From: Tragulus kanchil
Lineage: Eukaryota; Chordata; Mammalia; Artiodactyla; Tragulidae
DNA: 64,000 nucleotides
NCBI GenBank assembly: GCA_022376925.1
Contig: JAIOJX010000028.1
Location: 67,359,001-67,423,000, forward strand
Reading direction: 5' to 3'
Shown here: positions 12,115 through 23,338 of the stretch, piece after piece
Layout: each line of letters starts with the position of its first letter
Numbering within the stretch: the first letter of the stretch is position 1
Translations under genes and position numbers: made by a program
The notes under the pieces: generated by a model
Seen by the model: only the letters and a program-made list of their open reading frames with translations
Told to the model about the DNA's origin: nothing
Database searches by the model: none

Positions 12115-12613
12115 TTTCAGGTCAGACCTCCTAAAACCCTTGTTATTTCCTATGCAATGAGAGTGATAGGAATGCCTTTTGTTGTAATATCTGGTTTTTG
12201 TAAGGGTGAGAGGAGCAATGTTTGTTATACTTAATGAGCTCTTTTCAGCCATACCGGAGTTTATGATAATGAGGTAACCTTTGAGCAGCCCCTAAGAATA
12301 GGGGACTGGTTGCCGGGTTGCCAAGGAAACTGACTGTGTGATTGGAGGTTGGAACTTGCAGTGCCACCCCTTACCCCTATTTAAGGAGGGTACAGGGGCT
12401 GGAGATTGAGTTCAATCCAAGTGGCCAGTGGTTTAACCAGCTGTGCCTGTTAAATGAAGCCTCTACAAAAACTCATCCCTGAGGAGATTTGGAGGGCTTT
12501 CAGGGTGGAGAGAAGGTGCTGGGAGGGTGGTGTGCTTGGAGAGGGCATGGCAGCTGCTCATGCCTCTCCACACTTGGCCCTGTGCATCTCTTCCATCTGG
12601 CTGTTCCTGAATT
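12115..12613 (+). mobile_element. Ancient ERVL-like LTR (fuller copy 13222-13760)
   Basis: Contains the run of blocks typical of an old eutherian LTR: AACCTTTGAGCAGCCCC, CCGGGTTGCCAAGGAAACTG, a TATTTAAGGAGGG TATA-like box, ATGAAGCCTCTACAAAAACTC, GGTGCTGGGAGGGTGGTGTG and CTGGCTGTTCCTGA. The copy from 13222 also has the end with AATAATAAATCAGTAG. No internal sequence is seen, so a solo LTR. I do not name the exact family. Confidence 0.65.
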
Positions 12614-13954
12614 TTTGTAGCTTTTCAGAAATAATCAATCAGGGGAGCCACTTTAAACTACTCCCCGCTCCCCGCCCCAGGATTTGGAGTGTACTAGTCC
12701 ACAGATGCCAGTGTGATTTCTGGACCCTTAGAGGTGACCAGTTTTTCTCTCTGGAGACATTTAGCATTTTTCCTTTGTTCTTAAATTTCTACAATTTAAC
12801 AATAATGCATCTAAGTGTGGATGTTTTCATTCATTATAAGACCCTCTGTACACTCTCCGCTTAGCTCTCTGACCTCATCCTTCTGCCTCTTTCCTCCCTG
12901 GGCCACGGCCACGGCCACCCTGGCCTCCTCCTTCCTCACACCCTCTAAGGGTCTCTACACTGGCTGTTCCATTTGTGCAGAATGCTGCTCTTCAGATATC
13001 TACACGGCCCACTTTTTTATCTCCTCGGATCTTTGTTCAGATGTTACTTTCTGAAGTGTCACCCTGTTCTAATTATCCTACTTAAAATTGCAATCCCTGT
13101 TACCATCTCAGCACTCCTAATCTTTTTACCTTGATTTAATTTTCTTCACAGAACCTCTCACTATGTTAAAAATATATGCAAACTGTGATATTGTGAATAT
13201 ATATTTCATCTTTGTACCTGGTTTCAGGTCAGACCTCCTAAAACCCTTGTTATTTCCTATGCAATGAGAGTGATAGGAATGCCTTTTGTTGTAATATCTG
13301 GTTTTGTAAGGGTGAGAGGAGCAATGTTTGTTATACTTAATGAGCTCTTTTCAGCCATACCGGAGTTTATGATAATGAGGTAACCTTTGAGCAGCCCCTA
13401 AGAATAGGGGACTGGTTGCCGGGTTGCCAAGGAAACTGACTGTGTGATTGGAGGTTGGAACTTGCAGTGCCACCCCTTACCCCTATTTAAGGAGGGTACA
13501 GGGGCTGGAGATTGAGTTCAATCCAAGTGGCCAGTGGTTTAACCAGCTGTGCCTGTTAAATGAAGCCTCTACAAAAACTCATCCCTGAGGAGATTTGGAG
13601 GGCTTTCAGGGTGGAGAGAAGGTGCTGGGAGGGTGGTGTGCTTGGAGAGGGCATGGCAGCTGCTCATGCCTCTCCACACTTGGCCCTGTGCATCTCTTCC
13701 ATCTGGCTGTTCCTGAATTGTATCTTCCAATAATAAATCAGTAGCATAGTGGGTAATAGATTCTAGAAAATTATGTAATCCAAGGAAAGAGTTGTGGAAT
13801 CTCCCATTTTATAGCCCGTGGCTCAGAAGTGCCAGAGACTTGAACTTGTACTTGGCATTTGAGGGGCAGTCTCACGAGACCAGGTGTGTAAATGTCACAA
13901 TTATATTAAATTGTAGGACTTGCGATCAGTTTTTGCATTGAATTGGAGGAAAAA

Positions 13955-14049
13955 CACACATGCATACATATACATGTGTATGTGTATATGTAGTTATGTG
14001 TGTCTTTATACATATATGTGTGTGTGTGTGTGTGCATATATTTTTAAAT
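13955..14049. repeat. TG/TATG-rich microsatellite
   Basis: Alternating CA/TG and TATG runs ending in an uninterrupted (TG)n stretch near 14020-14033. Likely length-polymorphic. Confidence 0.8.
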
Positions 14050-14430
14050 AGTTTGTATTAGTTTGCTAAGACTTTCATAACACATTACTATAGACTGAAT
14101 GACTTAAACAACAGAAATTTCACACAGTTATGAGAGCTAGAAGTCTAAGATCTGCGGAGAGTCCTCAGGGCTGGTTTATTCTCAGGCCTCTCTGCTTGGA
14201 TAGCTGTCTTCTCCCAGTGTCTTCACTTGGTCTTCCCTCTATAATTCTGTGTCCAAATTTCCTCTTCTTATAAGGACACCACACATATTTGATTAGAGCC
14301 CATTCTAATGACCTCATTTTAACTCCATTATATCTTTAAAGATATTATCTCCAAATATAGTCACATTCTATGGTACCAGGGGTTGGGGTTTCAACACATA
14401 ATTTTTAAGGGGACACAATTCAGTCCATGG
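14050..14430 (-). mobile_element. MST/MLT1-type MaLR LTR, antisense
   Basis: Reverse complement of the MaLR LTR consensus in order: TTAGTTTGCTAAGACT, AACAACAGAAATTTCACACAG, TGTCTTCACTTGGTCTTCCC, TTATAAGGACACCA, ATGACCTCATTTTAACTCC and ACACAATTCAGTCCATGG. It is nearly full length. A CHR-like SINE sits immediately to its right. Confidence 0.75.
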
Positions 14431-14444
14431 CTTATTTATTTTTT

Positions 14445-14711
14445 AAAAATTTTTTGGCCTCTTTTATTGGTCCTTCATTTATTTATTTTCATCCATCTTA
14501 ATTCTTTGACCTGTGTGGGCCTCTCATCACAGTGGCTTCTCTCTCCGCAGAGTATGGGCTCTGGGCACGTGCACTCCAGAGTGCTGCCTAGTAATTGGAC
14601 ACATCAGTCCAGCCACTCCACAGCATGTGGGATCTTCCTGTGCCAGGGATCGAACCGGTGCCCCTTGCACTGCAAGGTGGACTCTCTACCCACTGGACCA
14701 CCAGGGAAGCC
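14445..14711 (-). mobile_element. CHR-like SINE with target duplication
   Basis: Minus-strand element starting GGGCTTCCCTGGTGGTCCAG and ending in an A-rich tail. The flanks share CTTATTTATTTTTT at 14431-14444 and 14712-14725. The frames of 154, 71 and 100 codons over it are SINE translations, not genes. Confidence 0.9.
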
Positions 14712-15280
14712 CTTATTTATTTTTTTAATGACTATCTCCTCCAGCTGGAATGTGAGCATCATGAAAGTGAGAGTCCTTTTTTGCTGTTGTTGCTTTTCTA
14801 TTTCAATATGTATCCAACATCCCAGCACCATAATAGATGCTGAATAAATAATAAAGAATGTTCCAGTCTTTTGATGAGTTTTTTTAATCTGAACACTTCT
14901 TTTCATTTCTAGAAAATTCTTTTCTTATTACTGCACTAATTCAAATGCCTCTCCGCAAGTTCTTTGTACTGTCATTCTAGTACTCCTGTTAATTGAAATT
15001 TAGACCTACTTGATTTGTCTTCCCTGTCTCATTTTCAGTCAATCCACTCTTTTGCTGTTTTGGAAGATTTTTCAACCTTAACTTCCAAATACTTCTGTAA
15101 AATATTCTTTACTTTGATAAATATGTATTTCATTCCTAAGAGCTCTCTTCTTTGTCAGTTTCATGGCATTCTCTTATTGTTTTAGAGGGTGTATATTTTT
15201 GCTGACATTTCTGCATTTATTAGATCTTGTTATTAATATTGTCTCTTTTGTTCCCTGAATTCTCTGTTTCTTTTTTCTTT

Positions 15281-15629
15281 TTTTTGCCACTTCTATTGAT
15301 CTTTCATTTATTTATCTTTGTTCTTTGGCCTGTGTGGGCCTCCCATCACAGCGGGCTCTCTTGCTGCAGAGCACCAGCTCCAGGCGCATGCGCTCCAGAG
15401 CTCCGATTCCGTAGTTGGACATATCGGTCCAGCTGCTCCATGGCACGTGGGATCTTCCCAGGCCAGGGATCAATCCGGTGCCTCTTGCACTGCAAGGTGG
15501 TGTCCTTCCAATAGAAGTGGCCTGCCTGCTCCCCTCCCTCCCCACCCAACTCCCCCATAAATAAATAAATAAATCTTTAAAAAAAAAAAAAAGGCGGTGT
15601 CCTTACCCACTGGACCACCAGGGAAGCCC
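15281..15629 (-). mobile_element. CHR-like SINE carrying a second SINE (copy 16475-16821)
   Basis: Minus-strand SINE whose head (GGGCTTCCCTGGTGGTCCAG) is at 15609-15629 and tail near 15281. Its tRNA-like part is interrupted at 15508-15592 by a separate plus-strand SINE tail. Apart from that the element is complete. Confidence 0.9.
15508..15592 (+). mobile_element. 5'-truncated SINE nested in a SINE (copy 16702-16783)
   Basis: An 85 bp piece consisting only of the extended tail of the same SINE group (CCAATAGAAGTGGCC, a C-rich stretch, AAATAAATAAAT and a terminal A run). The host repeats GGTGGTGTCCTT before it (15496-15507) and GGCGGTGTCCTT after it (from 15593). This 12 bp near-perfect repeat is a target-site duplication within the host SINE. 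Confidence 0.85.
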
Positions 15630-15654
15630 TCTCTGTTTCTTTATAGGCCATTTT

Positions 15655-15840
15655 TTATTTCTTTCTTTTAGTCTTTTTTTTCTTCATTTATTTTTTAAAT
15701 GAAGGTTACTTACACTATTGTGTTGGTTTCTGCCATATATCAACATGAATCAGCCATAAGTATACATGTCCCCTCCCTCTTGAGCCTCCCTGCCACCACA
15801 CACTCCATCTCACTGTTTCTTTTATTCTTGATCTCACATA
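15655..15840 (-). mobile_element. L1 3' end, antisense (copy about 16849-17034)
   Basis: After a T-rich start the sequence reads ACTATTGTGTTGGTTTCTGCC, then the ATGAATCAGCCATAAGTATACA block and a CCTCCCTCTTGAGCCTCCC stretch. This is the usual antisense 3' untranslated end of ruminant L1. It is 5'-truncated and noncoding. Confidence 0.75.
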
Positions 15841-17069
15841 TTGCATAAGCATTTCTCACCCTTAATTATCCTTCATTGTACATTTTTATTTAATAATGTG
15901 ACAGTAAAGAACTAGGAGGTTTATTTTAGGGGTGATATATTTTGCCTGATGATGTCACTTTATGATTTGCTGAATACAGAGGTCTTTGGTTTGGGGGGTG
16001 CCTTAGGTCTCCTAAATAATTTATCCAACTTTGTTAGTTTAGGGAAGAGGTAAAGTTGTCATCATCTGCAGATAACATGATACTAGATACAGAAAACCGT
16101 AAAGATTCTACACAAAACTACTAGAACTGATAAATGAATTCAACAAGGTAGCAGGAGACAAGATCAATGTACATAAATTAGTTGTGTTTATTTATAACAG
16201 CAATGAAATATCAGAAAGGAAATGTAAAAAAGACTTTCACTTTTTAAATATTTATCCCTTTGTTATTTAGGGGAGGTTTGCACAATGCAATACCTTTCCT
16301 TTGCACTTTGATAAATATGTATTTCATTCCTAAGAGCTCTCTTCTTTGTCAGTTTCGTGGCATTCTCTTATTGTTTTAGAGGGTGTATATTTTTGCTGAC
16401 ATTTCTGCATTTATTAGATCTTGTTATTAATATTGTCTCTTTTGTTCCCTGAATTCTCTGTTTCTTTTTTCTTTTTTTTGCCACTTCTATTGATCTTTCA
16501 TTTATTTATCTTTGTTCTTTGGCCTGTGTGGGCCTCCCATCACAGCGGGCTCTCTTGCTGCAGAGCACCAGCTCCAGGCGCATGCGCTCCAGAGCTCCGA
16601 TTCCGTAGTTGGACATATCGGTCCAGCTGCTCCATGGCACGTGGGATCTTCCCAGGCCAGGGATCAATCCGGTGCCTCTTGCACTGCAAGGTGGTGTCCT
16701 TCCAATAGAAGTGGCCTGCCTGCTCCCCTCCCTCCCCACCCAACCCCCCCATAAATAAATAAATAAATCTTTAAAAAAAAAAAAGGCGGTGTCCTTACCC
16801 ACTGGACCACCAGGGAAGCCCTCTCTGTTTCTTTATAGGCCATTTTTTATTTCTTTCTTTTAGTCTTTTTTTTCTTCATTTATTTTTTAAATGAAGGTTA
16901 CTTACACTATTGTGTTGGTTTCTGCCATATATCAACATGAATCAGCCATAAGTATACATGTCCCCTCCCTCTTGAGCCTCCCTGCCACCACACACTCCAT
17001 CTCACTGTTTCTTTTATTCTTGATCTCACATATTGCATAAGCATTTCTCACCCTTAATTATCCTTCATT

Positions 17070-19183
17070 GTACATTTTTATTTAATAATGTGACAGTAAA
17101 GAACTAGGAGGTTTATTTTAGGGGTGATATATTTTGCCTGATGATGTCACTTTATGATTTGCTGAATACAGAGGTCTTTGGTTTGAGGGGTGCCTTAGGT
17201 CTCCCTAAATAATTTATCCAACTTTGTTAGTTTAGGGAAGAGGTAAAGTTGTCATCATATGCAGATAACATGATACTAGATACAGAAAACCGTAAAGATT
17301 CTACACAAAAACTACTAGAACTGATAAATGAATTCAACAAGGTAGCAGGAGACAAGATCAATGTACATAAATTAGTTGTGTTTATTTATAACAGCAATGA
17401 AATATCAGAAAGGAAATGTAAAAAAAAGACTTTCAAAGTCACACTTCTCCCATAATACTTAAGAATAAATCTGACAAGGTGAAACTCATATTCTAAGAAC
17501 TATAAAATGTTAATAAAGGACATGAATGATGATTCAAAGAACTGGAAAGAATTAATATTGTTAAAGTAGCCATACTACCCAAAGCAATCTACAGTTTTAC
17601 TGCAGTCCCTATCAAATTATCCATGACATTCACAGAAATGGAACAAATAATCCAAAAATTTGTATGGAACCATAATTGACCCAAATTGCCAAGGGAATCC
17701 TAAGGAACAAAAACAAAGCAAGAGGCATAAACTCTCCAAGATCTCAGACAATACTGCAGAGCTACAGTAGTCAAAATGGTATGGGGTTGGCACAAAACAG
17801 AGATATGGATCAAGGGAACAGAATATAGATCCCAGAAAAAGACCCACACAACTGTGAATAATTAATCTTCCACAAAGGAGGCAGGAATATATAATGGATG
17901 AAAGCAGGTGGTTCGGGGGAAGTTGGACAGCTACATGTAAATCAGTAAAGTTAGAACACTCCCTCACACCATATACAAAAATAAATTGAAAATGGCTTAC
18001 AGACTTAAATATGAGATACGACCCCATAAAGCTCCTGGAGGAGAACATAGGCAAGACATACTCTGACATAAATTGAACCATTGTTTTCTTAGGTCAGTCT
18101 CCCAAAGACCAAGTAAAGCTCTTTCTTGATCTCATTGAAAAAGTACATTTTTATTTAATAATGTGACAGTAAAGAACTAGGAGGTTTATTTTAGGGGTGA
18201 TATATTTTGCCTGATGATGTCACTTTATGATTTGCTGAATACAGAGGTCTTTGGTTTGAGGGGTGCCTTAGGTCTCCCTAAATAATTTATCCAACTTTGT
18301 TAGTTTAGGGAAGAGGTAAAGTTGTCATCATATGCAGATAACATGATACTAGATACAGAAAACCGTAAAGATTCTACACAAAAACTACTAGAACTGATAA
18401 ATGAATTCAACAAGGTAGCAGGAGACAAGATCAATGTACATAAATTAGTTGTGTTTATTTATAACAGCAATGAAATATCAGAAAGGAAATGTAAAAAAAA
18501 GACTTTCAAAGTCACACTTCTCCCATAATACTTAAGAATAAATCTGACAAGGTGAAACTCATATTCTAAGAACTATAAAATGTTAATAAAGGACATGAAT
18601 GATGATTCAAAGAACTGGAAAGAATTAATATTGTTAAAGTAGCCATACTACCCAAAGCAATCTACAGTTTTACTGCAGTCCCTATCAAATTATCCATGAC
18701 ATTCACAGAAATGGAACAAATAATCCAAAAATTTGTATGGAACCATAATTGACCCAAATTGCCAAGGGAATCCTAAGGAACAAAAACAAAGCAAGAGGCA
18801 TAAACTCTCCAAGATCTCAGACAATACTGCAGAGCTACAGTAGTCAAAATGGTATGGGGTTGGCACAAAAACAGAGATATGGATCAAGGGAACAGAATAT
18901 AGATCCCAGAAAAAGACCCACACAACTGTGAATAATTAATCTTCCACAAAGGAGGCAGGAATATATAATGGATGAAAGCAGGTGGTTCGGGGGAAGTTGG
19001 ACAGCTACATGTAAATCAGTAAAGTTAGAACACTCCCTCACACCATATACAAAAATAAATTGAAAATGGCTTACAGACTTAAATATGAGATACGACCCCA
19101 TAAAGCTCCTGGAGGAGAACATAGGCAAGACATACTCTGACATAAATTGAACCATTGTTTTCTTAGGTCAGTCTCCCAAAGAC
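17070..19183 (+). repeat. Direct tandem duplication 7 (offset 1073)
   Basis: Copy one is 17070-18109 and copy two 18143-19183, with filler 18110-18142. It overlaps duplication 6, so the block beginning GTACATTTTTATTTAATAAT is present three times (15878, 17070, 18143). The L1 ORF2 fragment is therefore repeated. Confidence 0.95.
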
Positions 19184-20297
19184 AGTAGAAATAAAAGCAA
19201 GAATAAACAAATGGGACCTCATGAAAAGCTTTTGCAGGCAAAAGAAACCATTAATAAAACAAAAGACAACCTATGGATTGGGAGAAAGTATTTGCAAACA
19301 TTGAAACTGGCAAGGGCATAATATCCAAAATACATAAATAGCTCATACAGTTCAATAACAACAGAAGAGTGAACAACCCAATTAAAAAATGGGCAGAAGA
19401 CCTAAATAGACATTTTTCCAAAGGAGATATACAAATGGCCAATAGGAACATGAAAAGATGCTCAATATCACTAATTATTAGAGAAATGCTAATCAAAATT
19501 CAAGGTAGCACTTCACACCAGTCAGAATGGCCATCAATAAAAAGTCTACAAATACCAAATGTTGGAGAGTGTGTTGAAAAAAAGGAACTCTCCTATAGAG
19601 CTGTTGGGGATGAAAGTTGGTGTAGCCACTATGGAAAACATAATGGAGGTTCTCAAAAAACTCTGAAATAGAGTTGCCAGATGATTTAGCAATCCCAATC
19701 CTGGGCATGTATCCTGAGAAAGCTGTAATTCTAAAGATATATGCACTCCTATGTTCATAATAGCCAAGCACAATTTACAATAGCCAAGACATAGAAACAC
19801 CCTAAATGTCTACTGACAGATGAATGGATAAAGAAGATGTGGTACACATATGTAATGGAATGCTGCTCAGCCATTAAAAAAAAAAAAAAAAAAAAAATGG
19901 AATAATGCCCTTTGCAGCAATATGGATGGAGCTAGAAATTATCATACTAAGTGAAGTAAGTCAGAAAGGAAAAGATAAATACCATAATATCATTTATATA
20001 TGGCATCTAAAATATGACACAAATAAACATATATAAAACAAACAGACTCACAGACATAGAAAACGTGTGATTGCCAAGGGGGATGGGAGGTGGAGGAGGG
20101 GTAGATTGGGGGTTTGGAGTTAGCAGATGCAAGCTATTATACATTGAATGGATAAACAATGAAATTCCACTGTATAGCACAGGGAGCTATATTCAATATT
20201 CTATGATAAACCATCATGGAAAAGAATAACTGAATCACCTTGTGGTACAGCAGAAATAAACACAACATTGTGAATCAAATATACTTCAACTTAAAAG
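17244..20297 (+). mobile_element. L1 LINE, 3' half including dead ORF2 (with duplicated part)
   Basis: Frame 17249-17455 (repeated at 18322-18528) reads SSYADNMILDTENRKDSTQK then LLELINEFNKVAGDKINVHK, the L1 reverse-transcriptase region around the usual FADD catalytic motif, here YADN. Later blocks encode [20 protein letters not shown] near 19390-19450. The 3' end is at about 20225-20297 with TACAGCAGAAATAAACACAA. Stops and frameshifts throughout make it inactive. Removing duplication 7 gives an element of roughly 2 kb. A poly-A run of 23 lies at 19877-19899. Confidence 0.9.
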
Positions 20298-20563
20298 CTT
20301 CCAACTTTTTACCTTGCTGCCCAATTTGCCATGTAAGGGAGTCTGAAATCCATGGTTTCTTATATATGCTTTGAATTAATATCTTTGTTTTACTTCCTAC
20401 TCCTGTAACATTTTGTTTGGCTTTTCCCCTGTGGTTTTGACAGGTCAAATTATGGACTCTGTGGCTGTAGTCCTCTCTTCTCTTCATTCACGACTATTCC
20501 TCTATCTACATACCATCTTTCAAAAAAAGTGTTGCATCTCTCTCCTTGTTACTTTATTGTTTT
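20298..20563. other. Unique noncoding DNA between two L1 insertions
   Basis: I see no repeat or exon. It ends at the 17 bp target-site duplication of the deleted L1. Confidence 0.5.
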
Positions 20564-20580
20564 GAGTTAGTACGTATTTT

Positions 20581-20967
20581 TTTTTTAATAGATTTTATTT
20601 TACTTTTTACTTTTACAGGGATTTGTTGTTTACAGATATGTATGATCCCAAATTAGTCATATGTATATCCCCTCCATACCACCCCTCCAGGCCGTCGCAC
20701 AGCGCCCCTGCAGGAGCCCCTTTTCTCACAGCACAATGACAATAGCTATTTTTTCACATATGAAGGTAGAGGTTTTCATGCTACTTCCTTTACGCCCCTC
20801 CTACCACCTTGTTGCAGCTTCTCCTTTGCTCTTGGATATGGGGTATCTTTTTTGTGATCGGATCCAACCTCCTGTCGATGGTTTTTCAGGAACTAGTTGC
20901 AATTATGGCGATTTTGCAGGAGAGATGAGCTCACGTCCTTCTGCGCCGCCATCTTAGCTCCACCTCC
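20581..20967 (-). mobile_element. Internally deleted L1 retaining both termini
   Basis: From the right, the minus strand starts GGAGGTGGAGCTAAGATGGC, the characteristic 5' untranslated start of ruminant L1, and continues about 160 bp. At about 20795-20810 it jumps to the L1 3' untranslated region, which matches the L1 3' end at 54635-54845 (shared TTGTTTACAGATATGTATG and CATGCTACTTCCTTTACGCC), and ends in an A-rich tail. Flanking direct repeats at 20564-20580 and 20968-20984 read GAGTTAGTAC(G/A)TATTTT. Both ORFs are absent. The length is 387 bp. Confidence 0.85.
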
Positions 20968-21048
20968 GAGTTAGTACATATTTTAACATTATATTTAAGG
21001 ATGTCTAAAGAAGGGCAGTGGGAAAAACTCTTGCCATCAGTTTGTTTT

Positions 21049-21699
21049 GAGTTAGTATTCTTCAATCTTTTAATAATTGAATATAGAAAACAGAATTTGA
21101 ACTTACTCGTATAATTTGGCTCTTCACTAGAAACCTCAGTTATTGGAATGTGCTCTAGTTGTTTAACCGTAGGTGTGAGCCTGGGCCGACTGGGCTCTTG
21201 CATCCGGTAAAGAACTTCTCGATTAGTACCTGCTCTGGGGTTATCCACAGCAGCAGAACTAAAACTTACCTGCTTTTCTCTCTCCAGTAGGTGACCTTGC
21301 TTCCCACTCCACTCTTATTATTAAGGCTGTCTATCATGACTTTCCATTTACCTTAGAACATCCTGGTTCCCTGTTCATGCTCCCTGGTTGTTTCAGATGA
21401 GGTGCTGGAATCCATCTTTTCTGAAGCTAACTCCTCCATCTGCAGCCTGATGTCCTGGGACTGTTCTCCCGGATCTGCATCTGCAATATGATCAAATCTT
21501 CCCCATGAGGGAAAAGCCTTTCCTTCCCATCTCTTCCCTGAAGCCACACGTTCTTCTGGAGAAGCCTTATAAATTCTTTTTCTAAGTTCTGCTCACTTTG
21601 CATATTGGTATTCTGTTTGCATATAGTGTTTTTAGTCCACTTTTCCCCCTTCCTGTTTTCCTGGGAAATCTTATTTATTCCCATGACTTCATCTGTCAC
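21049..21699 (-). other. Unidentified minus-strand open-frame cluster
   Basis: Three minus-strand frames (21427-21699, 21353-21547, 20931-21248) read like protein in parts, for example QSEQNLEKEFIRLLQKNVWL and REVLYRMQEPSRPRLTPTVK, but they are in different frames. On the minus strand a CAG/GTAAGT match lies near 21270 and a GA/GTAAGT near 21105. I do not recognise a family. It could be a decayed retrocopy, old exons, or chance. Part is repeated at 22293-22771 by duplication 8. Confidence 0.25.
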
Positions 21700-23338
21700 T
21701 AAGCCCTAACCCCTTTCCTGATGTTCCGGTGCTCCTTCTCACCTGCCAGTTAGTACCTACCATTCAGTACATTCAAAGACAAATGCATTATTCCACACTC
21801 TACCTCCAAGAAACCACTCAAACCCACTGTCTGTCTTTCCCATTTGAATTGGTCTGATTATCATTTTCCCAGTCATCCAGGGATATATTAGAGGAGAACA
21901 TTTGTAAGGCTAGAAAACACCCAAAGTTATTACAGTCAGAGTCAGAGTATGATTAATTTCAACTATGTAAGCCCCCCATAGTTCCATTTTAATGTACCTA
22001 ACCAATCTGCATTTTCCTGACTACACACAGGTCTGCAATTAAAGCCTTGCGTCCTGGAGGGCTACTTGTATACTCTACGTGCACTCTTTCTAAGGCAGAA
22101 AATCAAGATGTGATCAGTAAAGTTTTAAACTCCTACAGTAACATCATGCCTGTGGACATTAAGGAAATGGAAAGAGCTTGCTCTCAAGACTTCACATTTG
22201 CTCCCACTGGCCAGGAATGTGGGCTTTTGGTAATTCCAGATAAGGGCAAAGCCTGGGGGGCCCATGTGCTATCCTAAAGGGTTCATGACTTTCTCGATTA
22301 GTACCTCTGGGGTTATCCACAGCAGCAGAACTAAAACTTACCTGCTTTTCTCTCTCCAGTAGGTGACCTTGCTTCCCACTCCACTCTTATTATTAAGGCT
22401 GTCTATCATGACTTTCCATTTACCTTAGAACATCCTGGTTCCCTGTTCATGCTCCCTGGTTGTTTCAGATGAGGTGCTGGAATCCATCTTTTCTGAAGCT
22501 AACTCCTCCATCTGCAGCCTGATGTCCTGGGACTGTTCTCCCGGATCTGCATCTGCAATATGATCAAATCTTCCCCATGAGGGAAAAGCCTTTCCTTCCC
22601 ATCTGTGCCCTGAAGCCACACGTTCTTCTGGAGAAGCCTTATAAATTCTTTTTCTAAGTTCTGCTCACTTTGCATATTGGTATTCTGTTTGCATATAGTG
22701 TTTTTAGTCCACTTTTCCCCCTTCCTGTTTTCCTGGGAAATCTTATTTATTCCCATGACTTCATCTGTCACTAAGCCCTAACCCCTTTCCTGATGTTCCG
22801 GTGCTCCTTCTCACCTGCCAGTTAGTACCTACCATTCAGTACATTCAAAGACAAATGCATTATTCCACACTCTACCTCCAAGAAACCACTCAAACCCACT
22901 GTCTGTCTTTCCCATTTGAATTGGTCTGATTATCATTTTCCCAGTCATCCAGGGATATATTAGAGGAGAACATTTGTAAGGCTAGAAAACACCCAAAGTT
23001 ATTACAGTCAGAGTCAGAGTATGATTAATTTCAACTATGTAAGCCCCCCATAGTTCCATTTTAATGTACCTAACCAATCTGCATTTTCCTGACTACACAC
23101 AGGTCTGCAATTAAAGCCTTGCGTCCTGGAGGGCTACTTGTATACTCTACGTGCACTCTTTCTAAGGCAGAAAATCAAGATGTGATCAGTAAAGTTTTAA
23201 ACTCCTACAGTAACATCATGCCTGTGGACATTAAGGAAATGGAAAGAGCTTGCTCTCAAGACTTCACATTTGCTCCCACTGGCCAGGAATGTGGGCTTTT
23301 GGTAATTCCAGATAAGGGCAAAGCCTGGGGCCCAATGT
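21218..23338 (+). repeat. Direct tandem duplication 8 containing the NSUN3 exon (offset about 1072)
   Basis: Copy one is 21218-22267 and copy two 22293-23338. The start differs by a 3 bp indel, after which the offset is 1072. Substitutions include CTCTTCCCTG near 21532 versus CTGTGCCCTG near 22604. Copy one ends inside the exon at the GGGCAAAGCCTGGGG block and switches to filler. Confidence 0.95.
22031..22260 (+). pseudogene. NSUN3: Duplicate, truncated copy of the NSUN3 last exon
   Basis: Identical in reading to the exon at 23103, with the same CACACAG acceptor just before 22031. The coding match stops at PDKGKAWG. It then reads six G in a row and enters junction filler (GAHVLS, stop at 22275-22277), so the final KLKKSWAT part is missing. 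It carries no independent 3' untranslated region. I interpret it as the left copy of an assembly duplication, not a paralogous exon or an alternative terminal exon. Confidence 0.85.

Larger units (their letters stand above)
11538..13719 (+). repeat. Direct tandem duplication 5 (offset about 1110)
   Basis: Copy one is 11538-12613 and copy two 12648-13719. The filler 12614-12647 resembles a shortened version of the right flank at 13715-13750 (TGTAGCTTTTC against TGTATCTTCC, then the AATAATAAATCAG-like block). Both copies carry the L2 fragment and the ancient LTR. A C-run at 11553 is shorter in copy two. Confidence 0.95.
15111..17435 (+). repeat. Direct tandem duplication 6 (offset 1194)
   Basis: Copy one is 15111-16239 and copy two 16305-17435, with filler 16240-16304. 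Both copies hold the SINE-in-SINE and the start of the L1 reverse-transcriptase region. Poly-A length at 15580-15592 (12-13 A) versus 16774-16783 (fewer) and scattered substitutions distinguish them. Confidence 0.95.

Noticed and set aside
14383..14847. A 154-codon frame, and the many 60-140-codon frames containing GIFPGQGSNR or HVGSSQARDRTG
   Set aside because: All are translations of antisense CHR-like SINEs; the repeated peptide is a SINE signature.
17617..18081. A 154-codon minus-strand open frame
   Set aside because: It is the antisense of L1 ORF2 sequence and repeats in pieces at 18690-19155; not a gene.
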